Assembly (NCBI RefSeq): GCF_000218485.1
Contig: NZ_AFPB01000170.1
Location: 1-36,664 of the forward strand
Direction of reading: 5' to 3'
From: Aquimarina agarivorans
GTDB taxonomy: Bacteria; Bacteroidota; Bacteroidia; Flavobacteriales; Flavobacteriaceae
DNA: 36,664 nucleotides
The notes below the pieces were generated by a model. That model searched no databases and was not told the origin of the DNA. It saw only the letters and a list, made by a program, of their open reading frames with translations. A program made the translations under genes and the position numbers. Shown piece by piece: positions 25,847 to 34,154 of this stretch (position 1 is the stretch's first letter; each line of letters opens with the position of its first letter).

Positions 25847-25992
25847 GTTTATTGTTCCTACAAAGAATAGCAAAATGGCTTCGAAACCAATGTGAAAGTT
25901 TAACAAATCGACAAGCCAAAGTGCTACTATGGATACTTTTTATAAGCTATATCCTACTCACTTTGGCAGTGGTTATAACCACATTCTCATAA
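25843..25992 (+). CDS. traL: TraL, small DUF3989-type membrane protein
   Basis: A 49-residue frame between traK and traM, starting at the ATG that overlaps the traK stop. It encodes a basic N-terminus (LQRIAKWLRNQCESLTNRQAK) followed by one membrane segment (LLWILFISYILLTLAVVITTF). Small single-span TraL proteins of this kind sit exactly here in Bacteroidetes conjugative transposons. Its size makes it easy to miss in automated calls. Confidence 0.8.
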   Translation: MSLLFLQRIAKWLRNQCESLTNRQAKVLLWILFISYILLTLAVVITTFS

Positions 25993-26028
25993 AGTGGTCT
26001 ATGACTCTAATTTTTAAATCAAAATAAG

Positions 26029-27237
26029 ATGAAACAAAATCCAAATAACAACAAAAAGCAACCTATACAACTGCAAGAAAAGCATAAAAAAATACTGGTT
26101 TACTCAGGGCTTTCCTTCTTGTTTATGGGAGTAATGTATCTATTGTTCGCTACTGGTAGTAACGATAAAAAAGCATTAATCAATGAAAATCATGGAATGA
26201 ATATTTCTATTCCAGAAGCTGCACATACAGGACTACTAGATGATAAACAATCAGCTTATGAAAAGCAGCAATTCGAAGAAGAACAAACTCGTAAAAAATT
26301 AGAAATGGCAACACTTTCAGATCTATTTCAAAATACTTCAGATACTCTTGATAATAAATCTAATGCACTCAAATCATCTAATAGCGCTATTGGTTCCTCT
26401 GTTACTGCCTATAAAAGTATGCATCAAACCTTAGATAATTTTTATATGAAAGATGATACTGAAACCAAAGCTTTACAGGAAGAAATAGAGTCATTAAAAA
26501 AGCAATTAAATGCCAAAGACAATCCTATTAATAATGAAGATCGTCAGTTGGCTTTAATGGAAAAGTCTTATCAAATGGCAGCAAAATATTTACCTACAAA
26601 TACCCAAGGAATGACCGTATCTCCTTTGAATGGAAGCACAAAAAAAAGACATGTAAAATCAGTACAGCAATATAAAGAACGTATCGTGTCAAGTTTACAA
26701 GAAAGTAATTGGGCTAACGGGCAATTATTTTCAACTCCTGTAGGAACTACACAGCAAATAAGGCGCAATACTATCAAGGCTTGTATACATCAAACTATGG
26801 AAATTACTAAAGGGATAGATGTACCTATTCGGCTCTTAGAACCCATACAAGTAGCCAATATAGTTGTCCCTACACAAACTATACTAATCGCTACACCGAA
26901 ATTGGAAGGGAATCGTTTGCAGCTTTCTATTGCTTCGATACAGTACAAAGGAGTCTTAGTTCCTGTAGCACTTAATGTGTATGCTTTAGACGGAAAAGAA
27001 GGAATTTCTGTTCCTGGCACACTGGAGCAAAATGCTGTCAAAGAAGTATTAACAAGTTTAGGTAATGCATCAGGGAATGGTTTTACACTTAATAATTCGG
27101 CATCTGAGCAGCTCTTAACCGATTTAGGAAGAGGGGCTATACAAGGCACTTCTAATTATCTAAAAAACAAAATCCAACAAACCAAAATCACCATTAAAGC
27201 AGGACACGATGTTCTACTGCTTTCTGAGGTACAATAA
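26029..27237 (+). CDS. traM: TraM, VirB10-like conjugation protein
   Basis: After a basic cytoplasmic tail (PNNNKKQPIQLQEKHKK) one membrane segment (ILVYSGLSFLFMGVMYLLF) is followed by a long coiled-coil and linker region and a conserved C-terminal beta domain (GIDVPIRLLEPIQVANIVVP, GNRLQLSIASIQYKG, VPVALNVYALDGKEG). This matches TraM, the VirB10-type envelope-spanning protein. The gene lies 36 bases after traL; the traN signal-peptide start follows 49 bases after its stop. Confidence 0.95.
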   Translation: MKQNPNNNKKQPIQLQEKHKKILVYSGLSFLFMGVMYLLFATGSNDKKALINENHGMNISIPEAAHTGLLDDKQSAYEKQQFEEEQTRKKLEMATLSDLFQNTSDTLDNKSNALKSSNSAIGSSVTAYKSMHQTLDNFYMKDDTETKALQEEIESLKKQLNAKDNPINNEDRQLALMEKSYQMAAKYLPTNTQGMTVSPLNGSTKKRHVKSVQQYKERIVSSLQESNWANGQLFSTPVGTTQQIRRNTIKACIHQTMEITKGIDVPIRLLEPIQVANIVVPTQTILIATPKLEGNRLQLSIASIQYKGVLVPVALNVYALDGKEGISVPGTLEQNAVKEVLTSLGNASGNGFTLNNSASEQLLTDLGRGAIQGTSNYLKNKIQQTKITIKAGHDVLLLSEVQ

Positions 27238-27286
27238 TTTTTTATTAACCGATACTGCTTACACAGTATCACAAACTTTAAATCGT

Positions 27287-28207
27287 ATGAAACATTTAAT
27301 TTTAGCAAGTATCATCTTCACAATGACATGTAGCAATTTAACCGCGCAAGAAAAAGCATCTAATGACTTGTTTAAAGGATTGAGCCAATCTTTTTCTTAC
27401 CAAGAAATGATCGTTCCTTATGGACTAGAAGTTAGTTTTCATAAAACCTCACATCTGTTATTCAAATCTCCTATTCGCTATGTTGATTTGGGTAGTAATA
27501 ATATTATTGCAGGAAAAGCAAAACAAGCAGAAAATGTACTACGTATCAAAGCCAACAAAGAATATTTTGATACTGAAACAAGTCTTACTGTTATTTGTGC
27601 GGATGGGAGTTTCTATGCCTTTAATGTAAAGTATGTTGATGAGCCAGAGAAACTCAATATTGACATGAACGAGGTGGTATTAAAAGATGCCCAAGTACAA
27701 CCCAATAAGCAAACTGTATTTTTCGAAGAATTAGGCAATGAGTCTCCTCGTTGGGTAGATTTAGTAATGCGCACTATTTACAATAATAATGACACGCATA
27801 TCCGTCATATTGGGGCAAAAAAGGCACGAATTCAATTTCGTTTAAAAGGTTTGTATGTAGAAAAAGGCTTGCTGTATTTCCACACAGAACTAAAAAATCG
27901 TTCTAAAACACCTTTTGAGATCGACTTCATTAGTTTTAAAGTAGTTGATAAAAAACTTTTGAAACAAACAGCCATACAAGAAGTGCCTCTTTCTCCAGTT
28001 CGTGTTTTTCATTCCATGGATAAGGTGGATAAAAAAAGTAAGGAACGTACCGTATTTTGTTTGGGGAAAATGACTTTACCTAATGACAAGCTGTTAGAAG
28101 TAAGTGTATTTGAAAAGAATGGAGGTAGGCATCAAACTTTTCTATTAGAAAGTAAAGATTGGGATAAAGCTCGTACTATTGAAAATCTACAGTTGAGATG
28201 GGAATAA
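27287..28207 (+). CDS. traN: TraN, DUF4138 outer conjugation protein (VirB9-like)
   Basis: I chose the ATG at 27287 because it gives a proper signal peptide (MKHLILASIIFTMTCSNLTAQ). An in-frame start at 27209 would add 26 unlikely residues and overlap traM. The mature protein shows the DUF4138/TraN pattern (YGLEVSFHKTSHLLFKSPIRYVDLGS, VLRIKANKEYF) and fits the VirB9-like role in the envelope complex with TraM. Its stop lies within the start of traO (10-base overlap). Confidence 0.93.
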   Translation: MKHLILASIIFTMTCSNLTAQEKASNDLFKGLSQSFSYQEMIVPYGLEVSFHKTSHLLFKSPIRYVDLGSNNIIAGKAKQAENVLRIKANKEYFDTETSLTVICADGSFYAFNVKYVDEPEKLNIDMNEVVLKDAQVQPNKQTVFFEELGNESPRWVDLVMRTIYNNNDTHIRHIGAKKARIQFRLKGLYVEKGLLYFHTELKNRSKTPFEIDFISFKVVDKKLLKQTAIQEVPLSPVRVFHSMDKVDKKSKERTVFCLGKMTLPNDKLLEVSVFEKNGGRHQTFLLESKDWDKARTIENLQLRWE

Positions 28208-28767
28208 GATTCATAATTCTAACAGGGCTCATACTACTTATAATCCCTGTTCATGCTCAACGTTTATTAGAAGGCGAAACGGCTATACAACTATCTGGTG
28301 CAATTCCCACAAACTCAACGGATGCTATATCAGAAAATTTTAGTTTTCAGTTAGGGGTAATTACTAACACCAAAAAAGGGAATTACTGGAAGTTTGAAAC
28401 AGTGTATCAGCGAAAAACTTTTGATTACAAAAACCAAAGGTTGCCCTACGATTTTTATAATGGGAACATCGGGTACTTTTTACAAACTTTTAGTAATTAT
28501 CAAAAGAATTTTTTAGTGTATACAGGAATCTCAGGTATAGCTGGCTACGAAGTGTTTAATAACGACACCTCATTATTACAAGATGGAGCAACACTTAACA
28601 ACCGCTCTGGATTTGTTTACGGAGGAAAAGCAACACTTTCAATTGAAACCTACCTATCAAACCATTGGGTGCTATTTGCTTTTTCTGAAGTAAACTATAT
28701 CCCCAAAAGTGGATTGTCACAATGGCAATCACAGTTCGGAATAGGAACACGCATATTTATAAATTAA
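28198..28767 (+). CDS. traO: TraO conjugation protein
   Basis: A signal peptide (MGIRFIILTGLILLIIPVHAQ) leads a beta-rich protein of 189 residues whose C-terminal part (YGGKATLSIETYLSNHWVLF, YIPKSGLSQWQSQFGIGTRIF) looks like a small outer-membrane barrel. The length, the RLLEGETAIQLSGA opening and the position after traN match TraO. It overlaps traN by 10 bases and is followed 13 bases later by the DUF3872 gene. Confidence 0.92.
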   Translation: MGIRFIILTGLILLIIPVHAQRLLEGETAIQLSGAIPTNSTDAISENFSFQLGVITNTKKGNYWKFETVYQRKTFDYKNQRLPYDFYNGNIGYFLQTFSNYQKNFLVYTGISGIAGYEVFNNDTSLLQDGATLNNRSGFVYGGKATLSIETYLSNHWVLFAFSEVNYIPKSGLSQWQSQFGIGTRIFIN

Positions 28768-28780
28768 AATTTAAAATAAA

Positions 28781-29212
28781 ATGAAAATCATATCAGTTAT
28801 AGGGCTCATTATCTTCATTATTTCTTCCATATTAGCTACTGCTTGTAGCAAGGAAGAATTAGATATTCAAAAAGCCTATTCGTACCAATTAACCCATTTG
28901 CCAATTCCTGAAGAGATTGTTAAAAATGAAACCGTAGAGATACGTTGTACTTTGGATAAACAAGGAGACTATAAAGATGCTATTTTTAAGATTCGTTTTT
29001 TCCAAAATGAAGGAAAGGGATGGTTATTTTTAGAAGATAAACCATTGGAAACTCCTAATGATTTATATCCTTTAAACAAAGACACATTTCGCTTATATTA
29101 CACCGCTAATTCTACAGAAAACCATCAGTTTGATGTATATATAGAAGACAACTTTGGGCAATCTGAAAAGGTGAGTTTTGAATTTAGAACACAGATACAA
29201 ACGGACGATTAA
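28781..29212 (+). CDS. traQ: TraQ, DUF3872 lipoprotein
   Basis: A lipoprotein signal with Cys22 (SILATAC) leads a 143-residue protein with the DUF3872 pattern: ELDIQKAYSYQLTHLPIPEEI, ETVEIRCTL, FRLYYTANSTENHQFDVYIEDNFGQ. This is TraQ of Bacteroidetes conjugative transposons, the last gene of the operon here. The TraP primase gene that separates traO and traQ in CTnDOT is absent. The operon ends at the terminator near 29472-29502. Confidence 0.9.
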   Translation: MKIISVIGLIIFIISSILATACSKEELDIQKAYSYQLTHLPIPEEIVKNETVEIRCTLDKQGDYKDAIFKIRFFQNEGKGWLFLEDKPLETPNDLYPLNKDTFRLYYTANSTENHQFDVYIEDNFGQSEKVSFEFRTQIQTDD

Positions 29213-29431
29213 TTTTCAATTTTCTTGAATTGTTGTACGCTAGGTAATTTTTTTGGGGCAAAATAGGAAAGCCTTTTAAGAGTAAGGAAAATGATATTAC
29301 TATTAGGAAGGCATATCCCTTTTTAGAAAAATCAATTTTTAAATCTTAATTGGAAGAAATTAAAAGAGCCTATCCGTACTAGATGTATTGAAAATAAAGA
29401 AAAAACAATTCGTCCAAGCGAAGTTCTTTTG

Positions 29432-29468
29432 CTTCTTTTCTTTCTTCGCAATTACTAAAGAAAAGAAG
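29432..29468. repeat. 12-bp perfect stem-loop downstream of the tra operon
   Basis: CTTCTTTTCTTT (29432-29443) and AAAGAAAAGAAG (29457-29468) are exact inverted copies with a 13-base loop. It lies just before the terminator and may stabilise the 3' end of the tra transcript or pair with it. Confidence 0.55.
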
Positions 29469-29471
29469 TTC

Positions 29472-29502
29472 AAAGGGGGTACATAAAAATACCTCCTTTT
29501 TT
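29472..29502 (+). terminator. Rho-independent terminator of the tra operon
   Basis: AAAGGGGGTA (29472-29481) pairs with TACCTCCTTT (29490-29499) over 10 bp with one G-T pair, loop CATAAAAA, followed by a T-run ending at 29502. The GC-rich core in otherwise AT-rich DNA and the T-run make this the clearest terminator in the window. Confidence 0.8.
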
Positions 29503-29595
29503 AATTCACTAATTGGTTATTTTTTAAAAATCATATACTAAATGAATTTCTCTTCATTTAGCATGTGATTACAAACTATAATTTAGTTTTATAGT

Positions 29596-30045
29596 TTACA
29601 AAATTCCGTTATCTGCAAAACTATAGTAATTACCATTAGGAGCAAGTATAAGATGGTCTAAAACCTTAATATCAAATAGCTCTGCGGCTTGTTTAATTCT
29701 TCTTGTTAGGTTTTGATCTGCCTCACTAGGGTTTAGTTTTCCACTTGGATGGTTGTGTGCTAAAATTACAGCTACGGATAACGATTTTAGAATAACTGCA
29801 AACAAAATTCTAAGATCTATTAACGTAGAGGTAATTCCTCCCTGTGAAAGTTGATATATACCTTTAGCCTTATTACTATTGTTCAATAAAAGTACTTTGA
29901 AGCTTTCTTGAATCCCGATAGTGTCTTTATCCCAATGCTCGAAAAGTAATTGAGCAGCAGAATCTGAACTATTAATTTTTAACCATTTAGAAGATGGCAA
30001 ACCTTGTTTATAACTAATCTTTATTTCGTTGACTTGTAATTTCAT
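29596..30045 (-). CDS. RadC-like JAB-domain protein
   Basis: The JAMM metal-binding motif is complete: HNHPSGKLNPSEAD at 97-110, with an upstream Glu (near 47). The 149-residue protein lacks the helix-hairpin-helix N-terminus of full-length chromosomal RadC. Short RadC-like proteins are a standard passenger of Bacteroidetes conjugative and other mobile elements. Their substrate is not known and the old DNA-repair name should not be taken literally. It converges on the tra terminator. Confidence 0.93.
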   Translation of the reverse strand: MKLQVNEIKISYKQGLPSSKWLKINSSDSAAQLLFEHWDKDTIGIQESFKVLLLNNSNKAKGIYQLSQGGITSTLIDLRILFAVILKSLSVAVILAHNHPSGKLNPSEADQNLTRRIKQAAELFDIKVLDHLILAPNGNYYSFADNGIL

Positions 30046-30140
30046 TATTTTTATTTTTTTGAATCGTAATTTGTAAACTCCCTTCGATATTCATTTGGGC
30101 AATTCACTTGAAAATCACCTACCCATTTCATTTTCTTTAG

Positions 30141-30371
30141 CTACCAAATAATTGATGCTAACAAAGCAATCCCACCTATAATACAAGCCCATTTAACCAC
30201 TATGAATAATAATGAAAAAGCAAAACTGAACAACCAACGTACTATAGAAACCGTAGCTAAAAGAGCAATAACAACAATTGCTTCTCTTGTTATGATATTT
30301 GATAGTAAATATCCTAGTGCTAGAAGTAGCAGTATTTTTATAATTGTATTTGGTAAGACTTTCATAATCAT
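30141..30371 (-). CDS. Small membrane protein
   Basis: A 76-residue, very hydrophobic protein with about three membrane segments (IIKILLLLALGYLLSNII, AIVVIALLATVSIVRWLF and LLFIVVKWACIIGGIALLASI). Its start overlaps the stop of the preceding 75-residue gene by 4 bases (ATGA), so it belongs to the minus-strand accessory operon. An overlapping plus-strand frame is a shadow. No family is recognised. Confidence 0.65.
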   Translation of the reverse strand: MIMKVLPNTIIKILLLLALGYLLSNIITREAIVVIALLATVSIVRWLFSFAFSLLFIVVKWACIIGGIALLASIIW

Positions 30372-30595
30372 GCTTGTTTTTTTATTATTCCTATTTCAAT
30401 TAGCTTTTTATCTTTAAAAAACATTATTTTACCATAATCAAAACCGACATTGAAAGCTATATTTTTAAGGTATTCTTGATATACTACTCCTTTTATATTC
30501 TCACCTATTAGGTTATTAAAAATTACTTTTAAACTTCCTTCATTGCCTTGTAAAATGGTTTTTCCTTTTTGCTTGATTTCTTCACGAACATTCAT
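30368..30595 (-). CDS. Small unknown accessory protein
   Basis: A 75-residue, basic, probably soluble protein (QKGKTILQGNEGSLKVIFNNLIGENIKGVVYQEY). I recognise no domain. It is coupled to the small membrane protein by a 4-base overlap and follows the 134-residue gene by 11 bases, so these genes are likely co-expressed. Small proteins of this kind are common next to RadC-like genes in Bacteroidetes conjugative elements. Confidence 0.6.
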   Translation of the reverse strand: MNVREEIKQKGKTILQGNEGSLKVIFNNLIGENIKGVVYQEYLKNIAFNVGFDYGKIMFFKDKKLIEIGIIKKQA

Positions 30596-30606
30596 ACATT
30601 TTGATT

Positions 30607-31011
30607 TTAAATTAGTTGTTGATTTTGTATGTTTTTAAGCCATGTATTAGCAAAGGCAACATTCTTAGCTACTGCTTTATGCCTAATCCCTTTTATCTTT
30701 CCATTCTCAATAAATAAGTCTATTTGATCTATACCCATATAATCGTTACGAAAACTGTAAGGCATTACTATAGTGTCTTTGTCATTTTGGGCTAAAAGGA
30801 AACACATTTCAGGGTCTGCCATTAAATCTCCATTTTGTGTACCATAATGAGCAAGGGAGTATATTTCATAATTCTCTATCTCCTCAACTTTCTCGACAAT
30901 TAAAGGCATAACTCCTTTTTTATTATCTAGCTTTATATATCCGTTATTTTCTTTGGCTAATGCTACTAACCTTAAAAAGATATTAGTGGCTGTTTTATTT
31001 AGAATTTTCAT
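30607..31011 (-). CDS. Unknown accessory protein (DUF6908-like)
   Basis: A 134-residue soluble protein with an acidic core (KVEEIENYEIYSLAHYG, GDLMADPEMCFLLAQNDK) and no membrane segment. The GDLMADPEM segment recalls a small conserved family found in conjugative and phage elements (I think DUF6908, but I am not certain). It belongs to the minus-strand accessory block with short spacing to its neighbours. No function can be given. Confidence 0.65.
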   Translation of the reverse strand: MKILNKTATNIFLRLVALAKENNGYIKLDNKKGVMPLIVEKVEEIENYEIYSLAHYGTQNGDLMADPEMCFLLAQNDKDTIVMPYSFRNDYMGIDQIDLFIENGKIKGIRHKAVAKNVAFANTWLKNIQNQQLI

Positions 31012-31042
31012 TATATGATTTTTTCAGGTTGTACTAGTAAGG

Positions 31043-31261
31043 TTAAATGCTATTTAAAATGAGAGTTTTGCACTCTAAAGCTGCTTTGTTAGGGTAATTC
31101 TCCAAATACTCAAAAGCATCTATTTTTTGAGTAGTTGATAGCTTTTTAGTAAGTGTTTCTGCTTGTTTTCGTTGTCCGTTTACAATAGACAATAGAATGT
31201 ACTCGTAATAATCCGTTATCCTGTTGAAGTCGTATTCTTTTAATGTTTTCAATGATACCAT
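31043..31261 (-). CDS. Small unknown accessory protein
   Basis: A 72-residue protein, predicted all-helical (FNRITDYYEYILLSIVNGQRKQAETLTKKLSTTQ in pieces), at the head of the minus-strand accessory operon. Upstream lies the structured non-coding region. It has no recognised domain. Confidence 0.6.
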   Translation of the reverse strand: MVSLKTLKEYDFNRITDYYEYILLSIVNGQRKQAETLTKKLSTTQKIDAFEYLENYPNKAALECKTLILNSI

Positions 31262-31355
31262 AATTCACGTTTTAAGAATTTCAATCCCTCTATTAAATTT
31301 TAAGGGGTGTTTGTTTCTTTCTTACGTGCATAGCACAATAAATGAAGTAGGTTTT

Positions 31356-31462
31356 GTCAAGACTTTTCTTAAGAAATTAGGTGTGTTTGCGACGTAGTAA
31401 AATACTTGTATTTTCAAGGAAGTAGATACCTCATTTCTTTAGAAAACTTGTATAGTCTTGAC
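31356..31462. repeat. 107-base imperfect palindrome
   Basis: The ends GTCAAGACT (31356-31364) and AGTCTTGAC (31454-31462) match perfectly. Further in, AAGAAATTAGGT and ACCTCATTTCTT pair with one mismatch. At the centre AAAATAC-TT-GTATTTT is a perfect 7-bp stem. The right end also contains AACTTGT/ACAAGTT as an alternative stem. The nested symmetry suggests a cruciform, a structured RNA or a recombination site. Confidence 0.6.
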
Positions 31463-31529
31463 AAGTTCTATTAGGATATTTAGCAGTTCTTTTGAAGGGT
31501 TTTGTGTTATCGTGTACGGTGAGTTAAGC

Positions 31530-31568
31530 GATATAAGCAAAAGATTTCAAATTAGAAATGCTTATATC
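31530..31568. repeat. Inverted repeat GATATAAGC/GCTTATATC
   Basis: GATATAAGC (31530-31538) and GCTTATATC (31560-31568) are perfect inverted copies, with an inner ATTTC/GAAAT stem between them. Together they form a two-step hairpin with a small asymmetric bulge. Confidence 0.55.
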
Positions 31569-31573
31569 CTGCC

Positions 31574-31597
31574 CGTTTTTCGCTGTCCCGAAAAACG
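31574..31597. repeat. Stem-loop CGTTTTTCG/CGAAAAACG
   Basis: A perfect 9-bp stem (31574-31582 with 31589-31597) around CTGTCC. It follows the previous hairpin by 5 bases. There is no T-run after it on either strand, so it is not a typical intrinsic terminator. Confidence 0.55.
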
Positions 31598-31748
31598 ATA
31601 AAGGCTTCATTTATTATTAACCCCTTAAAATGTATTAGTCCAATCTTGAATTTTTAAGAATTAGTGACAAAGGCTCAAGAAGAATTTGTTGCTAATTCAG
31701 TGAAGAAAATTTAAGGTTGGATGCTCCAGTATAAAAATTAAAAAGAAC

Positions 31749-32327
31749 TTAAGGCGTTTTGTTTCTTTTATCAGCTTCAAACATTGTAAACTCTAAAGCT
31801 CTATAAGCGGAAACATCATAACCTATAAGTTCATTAACACTTATTTGAAAATCTTGAAATAGCTTGTCTTTTGTTAACAATTCTAGGTAGTTTAAATATG
31901 CTATGTAGTTTTTAGGCTCTGTAATACCATAGGACGATTTTTTCTTTGTCAAGAATCTGAATATTCTACTATCCCAAATGGCATATATTTTCGGATTTAT
32001 AAAATGGAGTAATTTAGATAACCCAACTATTGAGTTATTTATAGCTTCCTTACCGATTAATAACTCATCTTCATTTAAAAGCTCTCCTTGTTTGGCTTTA
32101 TTTAATACGCTTAAAACAGCATCTATATTTTTTAAGTCTAAATCAATAATGGTAGGCATCCAACCATAAACAAAATGAGACGCTATAATTAAATGCTCTT
32201 TTTCTATACTTTCTATATCACTAAAATACTTGACAAAAAAAGGATATGTGTTTAAATAACTAACCTCAGCTACATTAAAAGTAATAAGATGTTCTTTTAA
32301 TTCTTCAATAGTTGTTGTCTTAAACAT
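31749..32327 (-). CDS. Unknown 192-residue protein in helicase/GIY-YIG operon
   Basis: A soluble, mostly helical protein. The central segment (IVGLSKLLHFINPKIYAIWDSRIFRFLTKKK) recalls uncharacterised proteins scattered in genomic islands and defence loci. The arrangement of helices before a conserved Asp (IWDSR) is reminiscent of helix-hairpin-helix glycosylase-like folds, but that is a guess. It follows the GIY-YIG gene by 5 bases and is the last gene of the minus-strand operon. Function unknown. Confidence 0.7.
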   Translation of the reverse strand: MFKTTTIEELKEHLITFNVAEVSYLNTYPFFVKYFSDIESIEKEHLIIASHFVYGWMPTIIDLDLKNIDAVLSVLNKAKQGELLNEDELLIGKEAINNSIVGLSKLLHFINPKIYAIWDSRIFRFLTKKKSSYGITEPKNYIAYLNYLELLTKDKLFQDFQISVNELIGYDVSAYRALEFTMFEADKRNKTP

Positions 32328-32332
32328 AGCCT

Positions 32333-33058
32333 TTAGTCTAATCTGTATTTGATAGGGTTTGCAGCTCCCTTTTTCTTGGTGTGAGCTATTGATTTGTTGA
32401 TATACAGATTCCTCACTTCATCACTGGCAACTTTTCCATGAAACCCCCATCTATTACTACGTTTATCTTCTGTTATGAAATTATACCATTCATGTATTTC
32501 AAAAACCTCTATAATTATTCCTGTATATTCAGAAAGTGCATATTTTACAGTATTTCTTCGATGTTCACCTATAACCCAAGCTTGTTTAGTAGCATGATAT
32601 ATATGCTCAACAGACTCTCCTCTTTTATACTTTCTATTAATATTAATAATAATTACTGGATGCTGTAGTTCATGTAAAGGGGCTGCATTGTGTAATCTAA
32701 TAATCTCATCTGTAGTCATCAATCCTTTATAACCTACATGATGTCCTTCCACTATATTTGATAATCCTAACCCTATGTAATTTCCAAAATCTATTAAAGA
32801 TGCTTCCACCTCAAAAGCTTCTGTTTCTTTTAAACCATGTCTTATTATGATATGCTTGACTTCAAACCCTTTACTGTTTATCTCTCTTATAGTATCTAAT
32901 TTTAAAGTAGAGATATCTTCTAAGTTTTCTGCATCATATTTATGATTAAAAACTCTATTACCAACCCCTTTACCTATATAAAAAGGTAGGTTCGTTATTG
33001 GGTCTATTAATGCATATACATAATATCCTAAACGTTCTATGGTTTTGTTATCAAACAT
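32333..33058 (-). CDS. LEM-3-like GIY-YIG endonuclease
   Basis: The GIY-YIG nuclease signature is present: GYYVYALIDP at 11-20, FYIGKG at 26-31, Arg35 and His39 after it, and an acidic residue in AFEVEASLID (81-90) where the metal-binding glutamate is expected. The spacing and the ALIDP..NLPFYIGKG form match the LEM-3-like GIY-YIG group. The C-terminal half (residues 110-241) has a second basic region ending in KKGAANPIKYRLD. It sits 16 bases after the helicase C-terminal frame and 5 before the next gene, so it is probably co-expressed with a DNA/RNA helicase, an arrangement typical of nucleic-acid-targeting defence. Confidence 0.88.
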   Translation of the reverse strand: MFDNKTIERLGYYVYALIDPITNLPFYIGKGVGNRVFNHKYDAENLEDISTLKLDTIREINSKGFEVKHIIIRHGLKETEAFEVEASLIDFGNYIGLGLSNIVEGHHVGYKGLMTTDEIIRLHNAAPLHELQHPVIIININRKYKRGESVEHIYHATKQAWVIGEHRRNTVKYALSEYTGIIIEVFEIHEWYNFITEDKRSNRWGFHGKVASDEVRNLYINKSIAHTKKKGAANPIKYRLD

Positions 33059-33074
33059 AAGATGTTATTGAGTT

Positions 33075-34154
33075 TTAAGAAAGAAAGCGTTCTATTTCAA
33101 ATCGTTGAAAATCATTTAAGGTATTTAAATATTCTTGAAAATCTTCATTTGAAGTTAAATTATTGTTTTGGTCAAATTTTAGGTTTTCTAATTGTTTGTC
33201 TTTAGTAAGTCTATCTATTAATCCTATAGTTAGTCCAAATTTGGTAAGCTCTATTTTTTCTTCATTAGTTGTACCATAGACATATTCATTATACTCATCT
33301 TTGGATATAATATTAAAATCATACAAGAAGACAATAAACTTATTTAACTTAAAACTTATAAAATCATCTTCAATTTTCAATTTTACAATAGCATAATTTA
33401 TTAATTCTTCGTCATTTTTATCTTTTAAATTAATAGCTACCTTATAATTATTAAGTTCATTGAAGTACTTTTTAGATTGATATATTTCTTCTCCATAAGT
33501 TGTCCCTATATAGTAAATATGGTCTTTTGGGTTTCTAGATATTTTTCTAGATTTTAAATAGTTAAATATAATTTGAATATTTTCTTTTAGAGACTTTTTT
33601 CTATTTTCGATATGTGTGTTATAATAATTTCTTGCACTTTCTTCCTTTAATCTAAAAAACTCATAGTCTACCATAAAGTTGTCTATTTCTGAAAAGTCTT
33701 TTATGAATAGAATGAAAATCTTATCAATAATATTTTTCTCATTCCAATCTGGAATTAAATAGCTTTTATTATTAATAGATTTGAGGATTTTATCAACCAG
33801 AAAATCTAAGTCATTATAAAAAATATTAAAACTGTTTTCTATAAAATACTGTTTTAATTTTTCCTGAGGAGTAAGATTTTCCTTTATTAAAAAATCTTCA
33901 TACTCTATTAATTTTCTTACTTTTTCACGTTTTTTCTGCTGTGTATCTTTATCAGAGTCTTTTATTGATTCAATGTCAAATTTATCTAATACAGGATTGT
34001 CAATTATATCACTAAATGTTCTGTTCCTTAAGAGCTTAATTTTATTGAACATTTTCACTGCATTAGCACCATGCAGGTTGTATATATCATTATTTACAAA
34101 ATATATACTAGGCAATAGTTTAGTCAGATTATTTCCAGCTTTAAAAAATCTCAT
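33075..34154 (-). CDS. C-terminal part of the split SF2 helicase
   Basis: The 359 residues have no helicase motifs of their own. They continue directly from motif VI of the upstream frame: joining ...GRVNRLNEIF to KAGNNLTKLLPSIYFVNND gives the order expected behind motif VI in this helicase group. The two frames overlap at 34141-34154. Removing one T from the T6 run just before the upstream TAA would fuse them into about 800 residues. The rest is helical and highly charged. It may be made by re-initiation at the overlapping ATG, by +1 frameshifting, or not at all if the gene is dead. Confidence 0.7.
   Translation of the reverse strand: MRFFKAGNNLTKLLPSIYFVNNDIYNLHGANAVKMFNKIKLLRNRTFSDIIDNPVLDKFDIESIKDSDKDTQQKKREKVRKLIEYEDFLIKENLTPQEKLKQYFIENSFNIFYNDLDFLVDKILKSINNKSYLIPDWNEKNIIDKIFILFIKDFSEIDNFMVDYEFFRLKEESARNYYNTHIENRKKSLKENIQIIFNYLKSRKISRNPKDHIYYIGTTYGEEIYQSKKYFNELNNYKVAINLKDKNDEELINYAIVKLKIEDDFISFKLNKFIVFLYDFNIISKDEYNEYVYGTTNEEKIELTKFGLTIGLIDRLTKDKQLENLKFDQNNNLTSNEDFQEYLNTLNDFQRFEIERFLS

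Larger units (their letters stand above)
29213..29595. other. 383-base non-coding region after the tra operon
   Basis: No gene or recognisable gene remnant is seen. Immediately after traQ there is a small stem CAATT/AATTG. The main features are the two stem-loops at 29432-29468 and 29472-29502. The remainder is AT-rich. RadC-like protein is transcribed towards this region from the other side, so it is a convergent junction. Confidence 0.7.
31262..31748. other. 487-base non-coding region rich in inverted repeats
   Basis: No gene is seen. The region must contain the promoter of the accessory operon and the 3' end of the helicase/GIY-YIG operon. Between 31356 and 31597 there are three separate strong inverted repeats, described individually. 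The density of stems is much higher than in the other gene-free stretches of the window. It could be an attachment or replication region of the element, or encode a structured RNA. Confidence 0.7.

Noticed and set aside
26790..27149. A 119-residue minus-strand frame inside traM
   Set aside because: It is opposite the conserved TraM C-terminal domain and has no features of its own.
27209..27286. Upstream start for traN
   Set aside because: It would overlap traM and bury the clear signal peptide that begins at 27287.
29263..29400. Possible gene or transposon remnant between traQ and the terminator
   Set aside because: All frames have early stops and no resemblance to known proteins or paired terminal repeats was found.
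29596..30045. DNA-repair RadC
   Set aside because: The protein is the short JAB-only form typical of mobile elements, lacking the N-terminal region of chromosomal RadC; repair function is not supported.
30202..30417. A 71-residue plus-strand frame opposite the small membrane protein
   Set aside because: The minus-strand frame is coupled by ATGA to its neighbour and lies in a consistent operon; the plus-strand frame is a shadow.
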